A DNA stretch of 15,946 nt from JAJRZX01 sp964472295 (GTDB taxonomy: Bacteria; Desulfobacterota; GWC2-55-46; JADFVP01). The notes beneath the pieces were generated by a model. That model made no database searches. It had not been told where the DNA came from and worked only from the letters and a program-made list of their open reading frames with translations. Below, piece by piece: positions 1-6,469 of this stretch (position 1 is the first letter of the stretch; every line of letters starts with the position of its first letter). The translations under genes were made by a program, and so were the position numbers. The DNA lies in the NCBI GenBank assembly GCA_964472295.1, contig CAYYJQ010000042.1, positions 1-15,946 of the forward strand, written 5' to 3'.

Positions 1-1897
1 CGCCGTTCATTGGGGTGCGTATCTCATGGCTCATGTTTGCGAGGAACTCGCTCTTTGTCCGGCTTGCTTCCTTGGCTTCGGTTGCCGCCTTCTCAAGGTC
101 CCTTTGCTTGTCTCCAAGGATGGAGAGCATCTCGTTAAAGGTCTCTCCGAGTTCGTAGAGGGGGTCCGGTCTTGCGGCCTTGTACACTTCGCATTCCCGA
201 CAATGACCTATCTTCTCCCTGAACGTGCCTTGCACATCGTTGTCGCAGAGGGTACCAGTGACCTCCCAACACCTGAGATTATCCGTGTATTTATAGGAAG
301 GACAGTCCTCGATACCGCATTCCCTGACTTCCCAACAGCGGGGCAGGGTAGGGTTTTCAAAACGGAGGGTGATGTCATTCTCATCTACCACGCGTCTCAT
401 GATATTCCTGATATCCACAGCTGTCTTGCTGAGTCGATGATTCATCTCAGAGATCTCCCTGTTGGCCTTCCAGGTATCAGCTTCGGCCTGCTTGTGTTCA
501 GTGATATCTCGTATGGTGGCAGTAAAGTAGGTCTCTCCATCCGACTTGAAGTGATTGACGGCAAGCTCTATGGGAAAGACCCTGCCGCTTTTTTTGAGCC
601 CTTCCACTTCAACGGCGCTTCCCTGTATACTGCTTTTACCGGTGGAGAGAAACCTCCTGAAGCCCTCGAGGTGTCTTTCCCTGTAATCCTCGGGTATGAG
701 GTCAACGAGGTCTTTGCCTTCGAGTTCACCTTTCTCATAACCGAACATCCTCTCCGTCGCGCTGTTGCACTCTACTATGTGCCCCTTGTCATTGGCGAGG
801 ATTATGCCGTCAAAGGTAGTTGAGTGTATCATGCGGTACTTGGCTTCATTTTTTTCGATGAGGCTGCTTGTCCGTTTTCTTGAAATGAAGTCCCTTATGA
901 CAAGGCCTGTCACAATGAGAGAGATTATGAGGATGATGCCCATACGGAGGAGCGTCCTCCATAGGGCGGCGTAGGCCGCGTCCGAGAGTTCGCCGGCTTT
1001 CTCGAGGAGTTTCCTGTTGAATTCATCATTTGTCTCATGGAGGAGGTTTACCATCCATGTGGTCATGTTGAACCATTGTTCAGGCGTAATGCCCTTTAGC
1101 GGGGTTCCCACGCCAGTGGCTACAAATCTGAGGCGCATGTTCTTGTAGTCATCGAGTACCGGAGAAGCCAGTCTTCTCACGAGGAGTTCTCTCTCTTCCG
1201 AACTTGCGGTGTGAAAGAAAAATTCCTTCAGCACGTCCTCGGTACCGAGAACAGCCCTGTAGTCGCTGTAAAGGGTCTCATCGAAGCGCCCCTTTACGAT
1301 GGCGATGCTCCCTATGTCACGCTCCCTTGCCGCGGCGTCCTTCAGGTGCAGGAGGCTTGCATATGTAGAGATAAAATTTGCAATGCCTGCATCAGGGCTC
1401 TCGAGACCCATGGTGACCACCACGTCGAAGAAGCGGTTGATGGTCTCGGTATAGTAGGCGAGCATCTCTTCAAGGGATATATCGAGGGCATCCACACGGG
1501 TGCGTACCATATCTATCTCACCAAGAGCCTCGAGCGCCACGAGGACGGATTCCCTCGTCCGTCCATTTCCGATTTCCTTTTCCATCTCTTTCCAGTTTTT
1601 CCTGATCGCGTCTATACTGCGGTCAGTCTCTCTCCTGTGAAGACGGTCGAGGCCTTCCATCTTCCTGCCGCCGGAAGCGAGAAATATTGCGCTGATCCCC
1701 CTTTCTTCCTCGATCTCATAGACCACGCGGCTTGCTTCCGAGATGAGGCTTGTCATCATGCCGAGGCGAGTCATCTCCGATGCTCTTCTTTCTTGTTTCA
1801 GAGCATCAGTGACCGAGTACCAGATGAGTCCGGAAAGAGGAAGGGCTACGGCGATGATGATGGCTGCATAAGTTTTCAGCGAATGGTGTTCTTTCAT
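1..1897 (-). CDS. Sensor histidine kinase (NIT-TM-PAS-Cys-rich-HisKA), 3' part outside window
   Basis: I translated the minus strand from the ATG at 1897. It stays open for 632 codons to the window edge, so the C-terminus is missing. Residues 9-28 form a membrane segment. Residues about 45-300 form an extracytoplasmic helical region containing EERGISAIFLASGG, which resembles the NIT (nitrate/nitrite-sensing type) domain. A second membrane segment spans about 314-336. A PAS domain follows at about 350-470 (FDGIILANDKG, FGYEKGELEGKD, ITEHK). Residues 521-569 contain seven cysteines (521, 527, 532, 543, 551, 566, 569) with two CWEV motifs. A coiled linker leads into the H-box SEFLANMSHEIRTPMNG, where His624 is the expected phosphorylation site. 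The missing part should hold the ATPase domain and perhaps receiver domains. The start is supported by AGGGAGAG a few bases upstream. The signal sensed is unknown; the NIT label is by family resemblance only. Confidence 0.93.
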   Translation of the reverse strand, partial: MKEHHSLKTYAAIIIAVALPLSGLIWYSVTDALKQERRASEMTRLGMMTSLISEASRVVYEIEEERGISAIFLASGGRKMEGLDRLHRRETDRSIDAIRKNWKEMEKEIGNGRTRESVLVALEALGEIDMVRTRVDALDISLEEMLAYYTETINRFFDVVVTMGLESPDAGIANFISTYASLLHLKDAAARERDIGSIAIVKGRFDETLYSDYRAVLGTEDVLKEFFFHTASSEERELLVRRLASPVLDDYKNMRLRFVATGVGTPLKGITPEQWFNMTTWMVNLLHETNDEFNRKLLEKAGELSDAAYAALWRTLLRMGIILIISLIVTGLVIRDFISRKRTSSLIEKNEAKYRMIHSTTFDGIILANDKGHIVECNSATERMFGYEKGELEGKDLVDLIPEDYRERHLEGFRRFLSTGKSSIQGSAVEVEGLKKSGRVFPIELAVNHFKSDGETYFTATIRDITEHKQAEADTWKANREISEMNHRLSKTAVDIRNIMRRVVDENDITLRFENPTLPRCWEVRECGIEDCPSYKYTDNLRCWEVTGTLCDNDVQGTFREKIGHCRECEVYKAARPDPLYELGETFNEMLSILGDKQRDLEKAATEAKEASRTKSEFLANMSHEIRTPMNG

Positions 1898-1926
1898 TGT
1901 CAGGCTCTCCCTATGTCTGTGAAATG

Positions 1927-1964
1927 ATATAAAAAAGGGCCTCTTGAAAGGCCTTTTTTTATAT
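1927..1964 (-). terminator. Hairpin terminator after the ParM-like operon
   Basis: On either strand an A-run, GGCCT, a short loop CTTGAA, AGGCC and a T-run are visible, with ATAT on both outer sides and one bulged G. It lies 20 bases past the stop of the cysteine-cluster gene. It therefore probably ends the minus-strand ParM-like operon, and because it is symmetric it could work in both directions. It sits only about 29 bases before the kinase ATG, so the kinase promoter must lie upstream of or within it. Confidence 0.8.
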
Positions 1965-1984
1965 CGGAGTATCTTCGTAGGAAA

Positions 1985-2332
1985 TTAAGGATGAGATGTT
2001 TCGCGCATGATGTTTATATATTCGTTTATGATCTCATTCTCTTTCTCTGGCGATAGCATCTTCTCCGGAGCGCACCCATGGGGACATTCGAGGTCCTTGA
2101 CCGTGCCGTATAGCCTGCACATGATGGGACGGTCTTCATAGATGTCGCATCCTTTATCGCTGACGTATGGACAAGTGAGGCTTGTGGCTTTCTTTTTGTC
2201 TTTGACCTGTTTCCATTCCCATCTGGTAAAGGGTATGGGCCCGCAACAGTCATAACAGCCAGGCTTGCATTTGAACCCGGGGATTTTCTTCCTCAAGGTT
2301 TCGATGGCTTTCTTTTCGTCTGAAAATCTCAT
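1985..2332 (-). CDS. CxxCxxCC-type (YkgJ-like) cysteine-cluster protein
   Basis: The protein has 115 residues from the ATG at 2332, which is preceded by an excellent ribosome site (GAGGAGGAAG). A longer upstream extension in the same frame is rejected because it runs through the preceding gene and is low complexity. Nine cysteines are visible. Cys22, 26, 29 and 30 form KCKPGCYDCC. Cys54, 62, 72, 83 and 87 lie in the pattern CP...GCDIYEDRPIMCRLYG...C...GC. This is the signature of the YkgJ/UPF0153 zinc- or iron-sulfur-cluster family, whose members have no settled biochemical role. There are no membrane segments, so it should be cytoplasmic. It is the last gene of the operon with the ParM-like and ParR-like genes, starting 22 bases after the latter's stop, and is followed by a terminator. 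Its job in that operon is unknown. Confidence 0.88.
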   Translation of the reverse strand: MRFSDEKKAIETLRKKIPGFKCKPGCYDCCGPIPFTRWEWKQVKDKKKATSLTCPYVSDKGCDIYEDRPIMCRLYGTVKDLECPHGCAPEKMLSPEKENEIINEYINIMRETSHP

Positions 2333-2354
2333 TCTTCCTCCTCTTTTCTTAGAG

Positions 2355-2648
2355 TCAGAACTCGATATCCTCGGTTTCCCCGATCTCCCTGATCGCCCTG
2401 GTGACGACCGGATCTGTCTTCTTTGTTGTCTTCGCTGGACTATCTTGGGCGTTCGTTTGTTGAGGTGAGGGGGCTGATAGGTCAATTCCCTTGATGTGGC
2501 AGAAAACGGCGAATTTCACGAACCGGCCTATCTTTTTCTTTCGCTGTTTTTTTAACTCCTTGATGATGATTTTGTCCATGGGGTCCTGGGGGTCCAATAC
2601 GATTCGGATGTAGATTTTTTTTTCTTTCGTTCCCGTCTTTTCAGACAT
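2355..2648 (-). CDS. Small ParR-like putative DNA-binding adaptor
   Basis: The protein has 97 residues from the ATG at 2648. That ATG lies in ATGTCTGA and overlaps the stop of the ParM-like gene by 8 bases, implying translational coupling. The first half (about residues 11-53) reads as a beta strand, KIYIRIVLDP, then a helix, DPMDKIIIKELKKQ, then a second helix, KIGRFVKFAVFCHI. This order matches ribbon-helix-helix ParR adaptors that accompany plasmid actins. The second half is a polar, probably disordered tail (SPQQTNAQDSPAKTTKK) ending in a short acidic segment (EIGETEDIEF). In ParMRC systems a ParR tail contacts the filament tip. Identification as ParR rests on gene order, size and the strand-helix-helix pattern. 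It is not a firm family match. Confidence 0.7.
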   Translation of the reverse strand: MSEKTGTKEKKIYIRIVLDPQDPMDKIIIKELKKQRKKKIGRFVKFAVFCHIKGIDLSAPSPQQTNAQDSPAKTTKKTDPVVTRAIREIGETEDIEF

Positions 2649-3597
2649 CGTATTCGAGCCTCCTGCCGTACTTATAGAACCCTCTGGCGTTGGCGAACTG
2701 GGAGTCATCGACCATCCTGATGTGCTTGTAGAAATTCAGGTAGTCTTTCAGGACGCCCGCGCCTCCGCCCGTGAGGAGTATTGCGTCGATGTCCGCGCCT
2801 TCCTTCCACAGGGTAGTCGCCCTGGCCCTGATCTCGGCGGCAAGGGTTTTAAGGTTCTGGTCTACGATGGATCGAACGTCTTTCCTCTCGCCGTAGGCCG
2901 TTATACAGCCGTTTCTGACGGTATCTTCTACCTCGTAGACCTCTTTCTTGCAATCGTAGTATTCGTAGATCGTCCTCGCAATGCGGCGGTAGGCTGTCGC
3001 CATGCCCCCCTCGTAGGATTCGTGGCTGTCCTTGACGAACTGAAGATTCCTGACGGTCACGAAGTCCACGGTGAAAAACCCGATGTCTATCACTCCCACG
3101 GCGCTTTGAAGAAGGTCCTTGTCCTTTACAATGGCGTCATCGTCGAGCAATCTATCGAAGTAACTGCCGAGGGGTTGCAGGATTACCTTCACCTCGGTGT
3201 TTGGCCCGGTAATCCCCTTTATCGTATTGGTCAGTTTCTCCCGGCATTTCTTGTAATGGGCTACTGGTAGGCCCGTAATGATCCTACACGGCTCTCCGTA
3301 CTGCCTCTTCATCAGGACGAGGGCGTGTCTTACCAGGGCCTTGTACGCCGGGGTGTCTATCCAATTTCGTTCCCTGGAGGTGAAGACGCGTACCGAGCGC
3401 CTTACGGCGTCATCTCCCACCAGGAACACCTGGCCGTCTACGGTTATCTTTCCGTGGTCGTTCCCCGAGGTGTCGAGCCCTGCGTCTTGGAAGGCCGGTT
3501 CATCGTAGGAGCCGACTACCGACGGAAATTTTATCCGCCTGGCTCCGAAAACTGCCTTTGTGAAACCGAAGCCTACGTCCAGACCTAAGTTTTTCAT
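2641..3597 (-). CDS. ParM/Alp-type actin-like ATPase
   Basis: The protein has 318 residues from the ATG at 3597, with the ribosome site GGGAGGAAA upstream. The actin-fold nucleotide motifs appear in order: phosphate-1 LGLDVGFGFTK (residues 4-14, Asp7), phosphate-2 VGVIDIGFFTVDF (167-179, Asp171) and the adenosine motif ILLTGGGAGVL (about 273-283). Length and motif spacing fit ParM/StbA and bacterial actin-like proteins (Alps) rather than MreB, FtsA or Hsp70. Such proteins polymerise with ATP and push plasmid copies apart through a ParR-parC complex. Here the gene leads an operon with a ParR-like gene and a cysteine-cluster gene. No obvious parC iterons lie in the roughly 65 bases between it and the upstream insertion sequence, so the centromere may lie elsewhere, be displaced or be absent. 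The operon looks less GC-rich than the genes to its right, which would suit acquired DNA. Confidence 0.88.
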   Translation of the reverse strand: MKNLGLDVGFGFTKAVFGARRIKFPSVVGSYDEPAFQDAGLDTSGNDHGKITVDGQVFLVGDDAVRRSVRVFTSRERNWIDTPAYKALVRHALVLMKRQYGEPCRIITGLPVAHYKKCREKLTNTIKGITGPNTEVKVILQPLGSYFDRLLDDDAIVKDKDLLQSAVGVIDIGFFTVDFVTVRNLQFVKDSHESYEGGMATAYRRIARTIYEYYDCKKEVYEVEDTVRNGCITAYGERKDVRSIVDQNLKTLAAEIRARATTLWKEGADIDAILLTGGGAGVLKDYLNFYKHIRMVDDSQFANARGFYKYGRRLEYDV

Positions 3598-3624
3598 AAC
3601 TATTTCCTCCCTTGTTTTTGATGT

Positions 3625-3659
3625 GGTTCAAAAAGAGACACTTTTTGAACCTTTTTTTT
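3625..3659 (+). terminator. Perfect 11-bp inverted repeat plus T8 in the ParM leader
   Basis: GGTTCAAAAAG (3625-3635), loop AGACA, CTTTTTGAACC (3641-3651) and then eight Ts form a textbook intrinsic terminator for plus-strand transcription. No plus-strand gene precedes it. On the minus strand it lies 28 bases upstream of the ParM-like start, without a following U-tract. There it could act as an operator for autoregulation or as an RNA hairpin in the leader. It may also block antisense transcripts from running between the ParM operon and the insertion sequence. Confidence 0.6.
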
Positions 3660-3708
3660 GTTCGCTACTGTCAATATTTTTCTGTAAATTCGGTAAAAGG
3701 CTTGCTAC

Positions 3709-4956
3709 TCAAGGGTTTTCCGGGCCTCCTTTTACGCCGCCAGCAGTTCCTTTTTCCGCTCTGATCCTCTGGAGTATCTCTCGGGCCTCTTTCGTCATCC
3801 CCACACCGTACCACCTCTTCTGGCAGTCTTTCATGAGCCACCACACAGTGGCCAGGGCCCTCTGCTCGTCCCTGAACCTGCCCATGGTTTTTATACGCTG
3901 CCTTACCTCCCTGAAGCCCCTCTCTACCATGTTGCTCGTCCGTATACGCCTCCAGTGGGTATAAGGGAACTTGTAGTAGGTCTGGCACTTCTCAAGACCG
4001 GTGAGAAGGCATTCGACCGCCGAAGGGTACTTCCTCCACTTCTTCTCGAAGAGACCGGCAGCCTCCCTCGAGTGCCCAAGCGTCGGCGCGTAGAAGACCT
4101 TCCTCAGATCGTCCCTGACCGCCTCGCGGTCTGCCTTCAGCACCTTCTCAAGGACGTTCTCCATCCTGTGCCTGGTGCAGCGTTGGGTCTCTACTCCAGG
4201 GAAGACCTCTTCCATGGCCCTGAGTAACCCCGGACATCCGTCGCTTACGATGAGAAGGGGGTCCTTAAGACCCCTCTGCCTGAGGTCGTCGAAAAAACCC
4301 TTCCAACTCAGGTACGACTCCCTGTTACCGAGAGCAACCCCAAGGACATCGCGGCTGCCGTCCTCCAGAAAGGCATTGGCCACAAGGACCGCTTCCTTCT
4401 CGCTCGTTCCAGCCCTCACGCCTACCCTTATGCCGTCAATGACAAGATAGAGGACATCCAGACCGGAAAGGTCCCTTTGCCTCCATGCCTTGAACTCCTC
4501 AACCACCTTGCCGCTTATCCTGCTCACCGACTGATGGCTGAGACCCCTATTGCCAAAGACCTTCTTAAGGCTCCTCTTTACGCGCCGAGTCGATAGACCG
4601 TTCATGTAGAGAAGCGGTATCACCTCTTCGAGCTCTCCCATCCTCGTCTGATAAGGAGACAACACCTTCGAACAAAATGGCTCGGCCATCCCACGCGCCT
4701 TGGGTACCGAGACCCTTATGTCTCCGCAGGAGAGCTTGACCGTACGCTCCTTGTAGCCGTTGCGCCAGCCCCGTGCCTTACCGGACCTCTCGTACATATC
4801 CCTTCCAAGGGCCTCGGTCAACTCCTCCTCAAGAGCTACACGGAGCATCATCCGAGCCCCCTCACGAGCCATTACAGACAGTGGGTTCTCAAAAAGCCTC
4901 CCTTCCTCGATCATTTCCCGGATGACTTTCTCGCTCTTTTTTGATAATCTCTTCAT
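3709..4956 (-). CDS. IS256-family (mutator-type) DDE transposase
   Basis: The protein has 415 residues, full length for the family, with no frameshift. The catalytic triad is visible: Asp174 in LVIDGIRVGVR, Asp239 in LLIVSDGCPGLLRAM and Glu345 in TSNMVERGFREVRQRIK. The family pattern QRCTRHRMENVL (258-269) lies between the second Asp and the Glu. The N-terminal EGARMMLRVALEEELTEALGR and the basic RGWRNGYKERTVK stretch match the DNA-binding part of the family. The start ATG at 4956 has AAGGAGG nine bases upstream, inside a 13-bp inverted repeat described separately. The protein looks intact and may be active. Confidence 0.96.
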   Translation of the reverse strand: MKRLSKKSEKVIREMIEEGRLFENPLSVMAREGARMMLRVALEEELTEALGRDMYERSGKARGWRNGYKERTVKLSCGDIRVSVPKARGMAEPFCSKVLSPYQTRMGELEEVIPLLYMNGLSTRRVKRSLKKVFGNRGLSHQSVSRISGKVVEEFKAWRQRDLSGLDVLYLVIDGIRVGVRAGTSEKEAVLVANAFLEDGSRDVLGVALGNRESYLSWKGFFDDLRQRGLKDPLLIVSDGCPGLLRAMEEVFPGVETQRCTRHRMENVLEKVLKADREAVRDDLRKVFYAPTLGHSREAAGLFEKKWRKYPSAVECLLTGLEKCQTYYKFPYTHWRRIRTSNMVERGFREVRQRIKTMGRFRDEQRALATVWWLMKDCQKRWYGVGMTKEAREILQRIRAEKGTAGGVKGGPENP

Positions 4957-5014
4957 GGGTATAATCCTCCTTCTGTTGTTTTTTGGGCCGTCTAAACCCT
5001 TGAGGATTATACCC
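4957..5014 (-). promoter_or_regulatory. Transposase fold-back repeat with embedded -10 box and ribosome site
   Basis: A perfect 13-bp inverted repeat (GGGTATAATCCTC at 4957-4969, GAGGATTATACCC at 5002-5014) lies directly before the transposase ATG. On the minus strand the distal arm contains a consensus -10, TATAAT (5011-5006), though the -35 at standard spacing is poor (TTTTCT). The proximal arm contains part of the ribosome site and the bases up to the ATG. A transcript starting about 7 bases after the -10 would lack the distal arm. A transcript entering from outside would contain both arms and could fold to hide the ribosome site. Confidence 0.7.
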
Positions 5015-5120
5015 TTTCTCTAATTTACAGAAAAGATTTTACAGCACCCCGTAATGACAAAATGGCTATAGAATACCTGTTCAAACTAATTAAATCTGGT
5101 CCGCTTTGATGGACTAATCC

Positions 5121-5190
5121 CTTCTTTTTTCCAAAAGAAAGTGGGTGGTTTTCTTTGCTCCGCTTCTTTTTCCCAAAAGAAAAGGGAAGG
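5121..5190 (+). repeat. Imperfect 28-base direct repeat before rubrerythrin
   Basis: Two related copies, CTTCTTTTTTCCAAAAGAAA... (5121-5148) and CTTCTTTTTCCCAAAAGAAA... (5163-5190), lie 42 bases apart in the 5045-5223 gap between the insertion sequence and the rubrerythrin gene. Each is purine/pyrimidine-asymmetric with weak self-complementarity. No convincing promoter was found in this gap. Confidence 0.6.
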
Positions 5191-5223
5191 CATTTTTTCT
5201 TAAAATCAAGAAGGAGGGTTTTC

Positions 5224-5796
5224 ATGGAGTTAAAGGACAGCAAGACTGCTCGCAACCTGATGGCCGCCTTTGCCGGCGAGGCCCAGGCACGGAACCGTTA
5301 CACCTACTTTGCGTCCAGGGCCAAGAAAGAGGGTTTCGTTCAGATCTCCGACATCTTCACAGAGACGGCGAACCAGGAAAAGGAGCACGCAAAGCGCATG
5401 TTCAAGTTCATGACAGGCGGCGAGATGGAGGTGAAGGCCTCTTATCCCTTTGGTACCATAGGGAGCACCTTAGAGAACCTCAGGGCAGGGGCAGCGGGCG
5501 AGAGATACGAATGGACAGAGTTGTATCCGTCCTTTGCCAGGACCGCGAGAGAAGAGGGCTTTGAAGACATTGCAAGGATGTTCGAGGCCATTGTAGTAGC
5601 AGAGCGTCAGCACGAGAAACGATATCTCGACCTTGCCAAAAACATCGAAGAAGGCCGCGTCTTCCGAAGAGACGGCAAGGTGGTATGGCGGTGCCGCAAC
5701 TGCGGCTATCTTCATGAGGGGCCCGAGGCCCCCGACAAGTGCCCGGCCTGCCTCCATCCCCAGGCCCACTTCGAACTCCTTGGCGAGAACTGGTAA
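5224..5796 (+). CDS. Rubrerythrin
   Basis: The protein has 190 residues from the ATG at 5224, which is preceded by AAGGAGGG. The N-terminal ferritin-like four-helix domain carries the di-iron ligands in the usual pattern: Glu19 (GEAQARNRY), Glu52 and His55 (QEKEH), Glu93 and Glu96 (GERYEW), Glu127 and His130 (AERQH). The C-terminal rubredoxin domain has Cys157/Cys160 (CRNC) and Cys173/Cys176 (CPAC). Length and order fit classical rubrerythrin, a cytoplasmic NADH-linked peroxidase that detoxifies hydrogen peroxide in anaerobes. A longer in-frame upstream start would run through the direct-repeat region and is not favoured. A cytochrome b561 gene follows after 100 bases. Regulation by PerR is common in the family, but no operator was recognised here. 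Confidence 0.97.
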   Translation: MELKDSKTARNLMAAFAGEAQARNRYTYFASRAKKEGFVQISDIFTETANQEKEHAKRMFKFMTGGEMEVKASYPFGTIGSTLENLRAGAAGERYEWTELYPSFARTAREEGFEDIARMFEAIVVAERQHEKRYLDLAKNIEEGRVFRRDGKVVWRCRNCGYLHEGPEAPDKCPACLHPQAHFELLGENW

Positions 5797-5896
5797 GGAA
5801 GAGGGGCAAGGGGTAATAAAGGGGCCATGGGCTCCAGTATCAAGGAGCGTCTACCAAGGGCCGGATCCAGGGAAAAGGCCGGAGGCGGCGGGTCTC

Positions 5897-6469
5897 ATGC
5901 AGTGGACGAGTTCGGAAGATTGTTTTGGTGTTGTCATCGTAGCGGTGCACTGGGTCATGGCAGGGCTTGTCTTTGGCCTCTTCTTTCTCGGAAGGTTCAT
6001 GGTGGCCCTTCCCTACACCCACCGCTGGTACCATGGCGCGCCGCTTCTGCACAAGGACCTCGGCCTCGTACTCTTTGCGCTTCTTGTCTTTCGTGTATTC
6101 TGGCGTATTTTCATAGACAGAAGACCTGCGCCCTCTCCCATGCCGGCATGGGAGAGGGTTGCGGCAGGCGCGGTGCAGTTCCTTTTCTATGTTTTTCTAT
6201 TCGGCATCACCACGAGCGGATACCTTGTGCCAACGGCCCGCGGACGGGGTATTGATTTTTTCGGGCTCTTCGAGGTACCGGCCATTGTTCAGGGCCTGCC
6301 CCATCAGGAGGATATTGCCGGCGATATTCACCGCACCCTTGCATACACGCTCATGGGCCTCGTTGCCATCCATACACTTGGGGCCCTGAAGCACCATTTT
6401 GTTGATAACGACGCCACCCTTATACGCATGCTCGGCATGAGAAGAAAATCCACGAGGAGGTCGGTATGA
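5897..6469 (+). CDS. Cytochrome b561 family membrane protein
   Basis: The protein has 190 residues from the ATG at 5897, with GGAGG 11 bases upstream; no plausible start lies earlier in the intergenic part. Four membrane helices are visible at about residues 11-30, 53-72, 89-111 and 147-163. Candidate haem-ligand histidines are His18 (VAVHWVMAG), His52 (LLHKDLGL), His145 (DIHRTLAYT) and His159 (VAIHTLGALKHH). These match the bacterial CybB/YodB type, which moves electrons from quinol in the inner membrane and can act as a superoxide:ubiquinone oxidoreductase. The stop overlaps the next ATG (ATGA), so it should be translationally coupled to the YceI gene, a pairing common in bacteria. A perfect 28-bp palindrome (6131-6158) lies in the codons for the loop between helices 2 and 3. 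Confidence 0.93.
   Translation: MQWTSSEDCFGVVIVAVHWVMAGLVFGLFFLGRFMVALPYTHRWYHGAPLLHKDLGLVLFALLVFRVFWRIFIDRRPAPSPMPAWERVAAGAVQFLFYVFLFGITTSGYLVPTARGRGIDFFGLFEVPAIVQGLPHQEDIAGDIHRTLAYTLMGLVAIHTLGALKHHFVDNDATLIRMLGMRRKSTRRSV
6131..6158. repeat. Perfect 28-bp palindrome inside the cytochrome b561 gene
   Basis: Each half is 14 bases (CCCTCTCCCATGCC followed directly by its reverse complement), with no spacer and no mismatch. It is centred between 6144 and 6145. It encodes residues 79-87 and the first base of codon 88 (PSPMPAWERV) in the cytoplasmic or periplasmic loop. Confidence 0.95.

Larger units (their letters stand above)
3665..5047 (-). mobile_element. Complete IS256-family insertion sequence
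   Basis: The element holds one mutator-type transposase gene and imperfect terminal inverted repeats. The left end is 3668-3700 and the right end, reverse-complemented, is 5044-5012; about 25 of 33 positions match, including the run TTTTCTGTAAATT. The size of about 1.38 kb is normal for the family. The exact ends are uncertain by a few bases. I found no matching 8-9 base target duplication: the left flank ends TTTGTTCGCTA and the right flank begins CACCCCGTAAT. This suggests an old insertion or rearranged flanks. The left tip carries TTGACA (3674-3669, minus strand) pointing outward toward the ParM gene. Confidence 0.85.

Noticed and set aside
26..823. Long plus-strand reading frame opposite the kinase
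   Set aside because: The minus strand is continuously open for 632 codons with PAS and HisKA motifs; the plus frame has no recognisable domain and is a shadow.
1211..1927. Plus-strand reading frame opposite the kinase N-terminal half
   Set aside because: It lies opposite the NIT-like domain, has no family features and runs into the terminator region.
2333..2485. N-terminal extension of the cysteine-cluster protein
   Set aside because: It overlaps the ParR-like gene and is low complexity; the ATG at 2332 has a strong ribosome site.
2649..2708. N-terminal extension of the ParR-like protein
   Set aside because: It lies entirely within the ParM-like gene; the ATG overlapping that gene's stop is the natural start.
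2722..3270. Plus-strand frame of 182 codons opposite the ParM-like gene
   Set aside because: It is a shadow of a gene with clear actin motifs.
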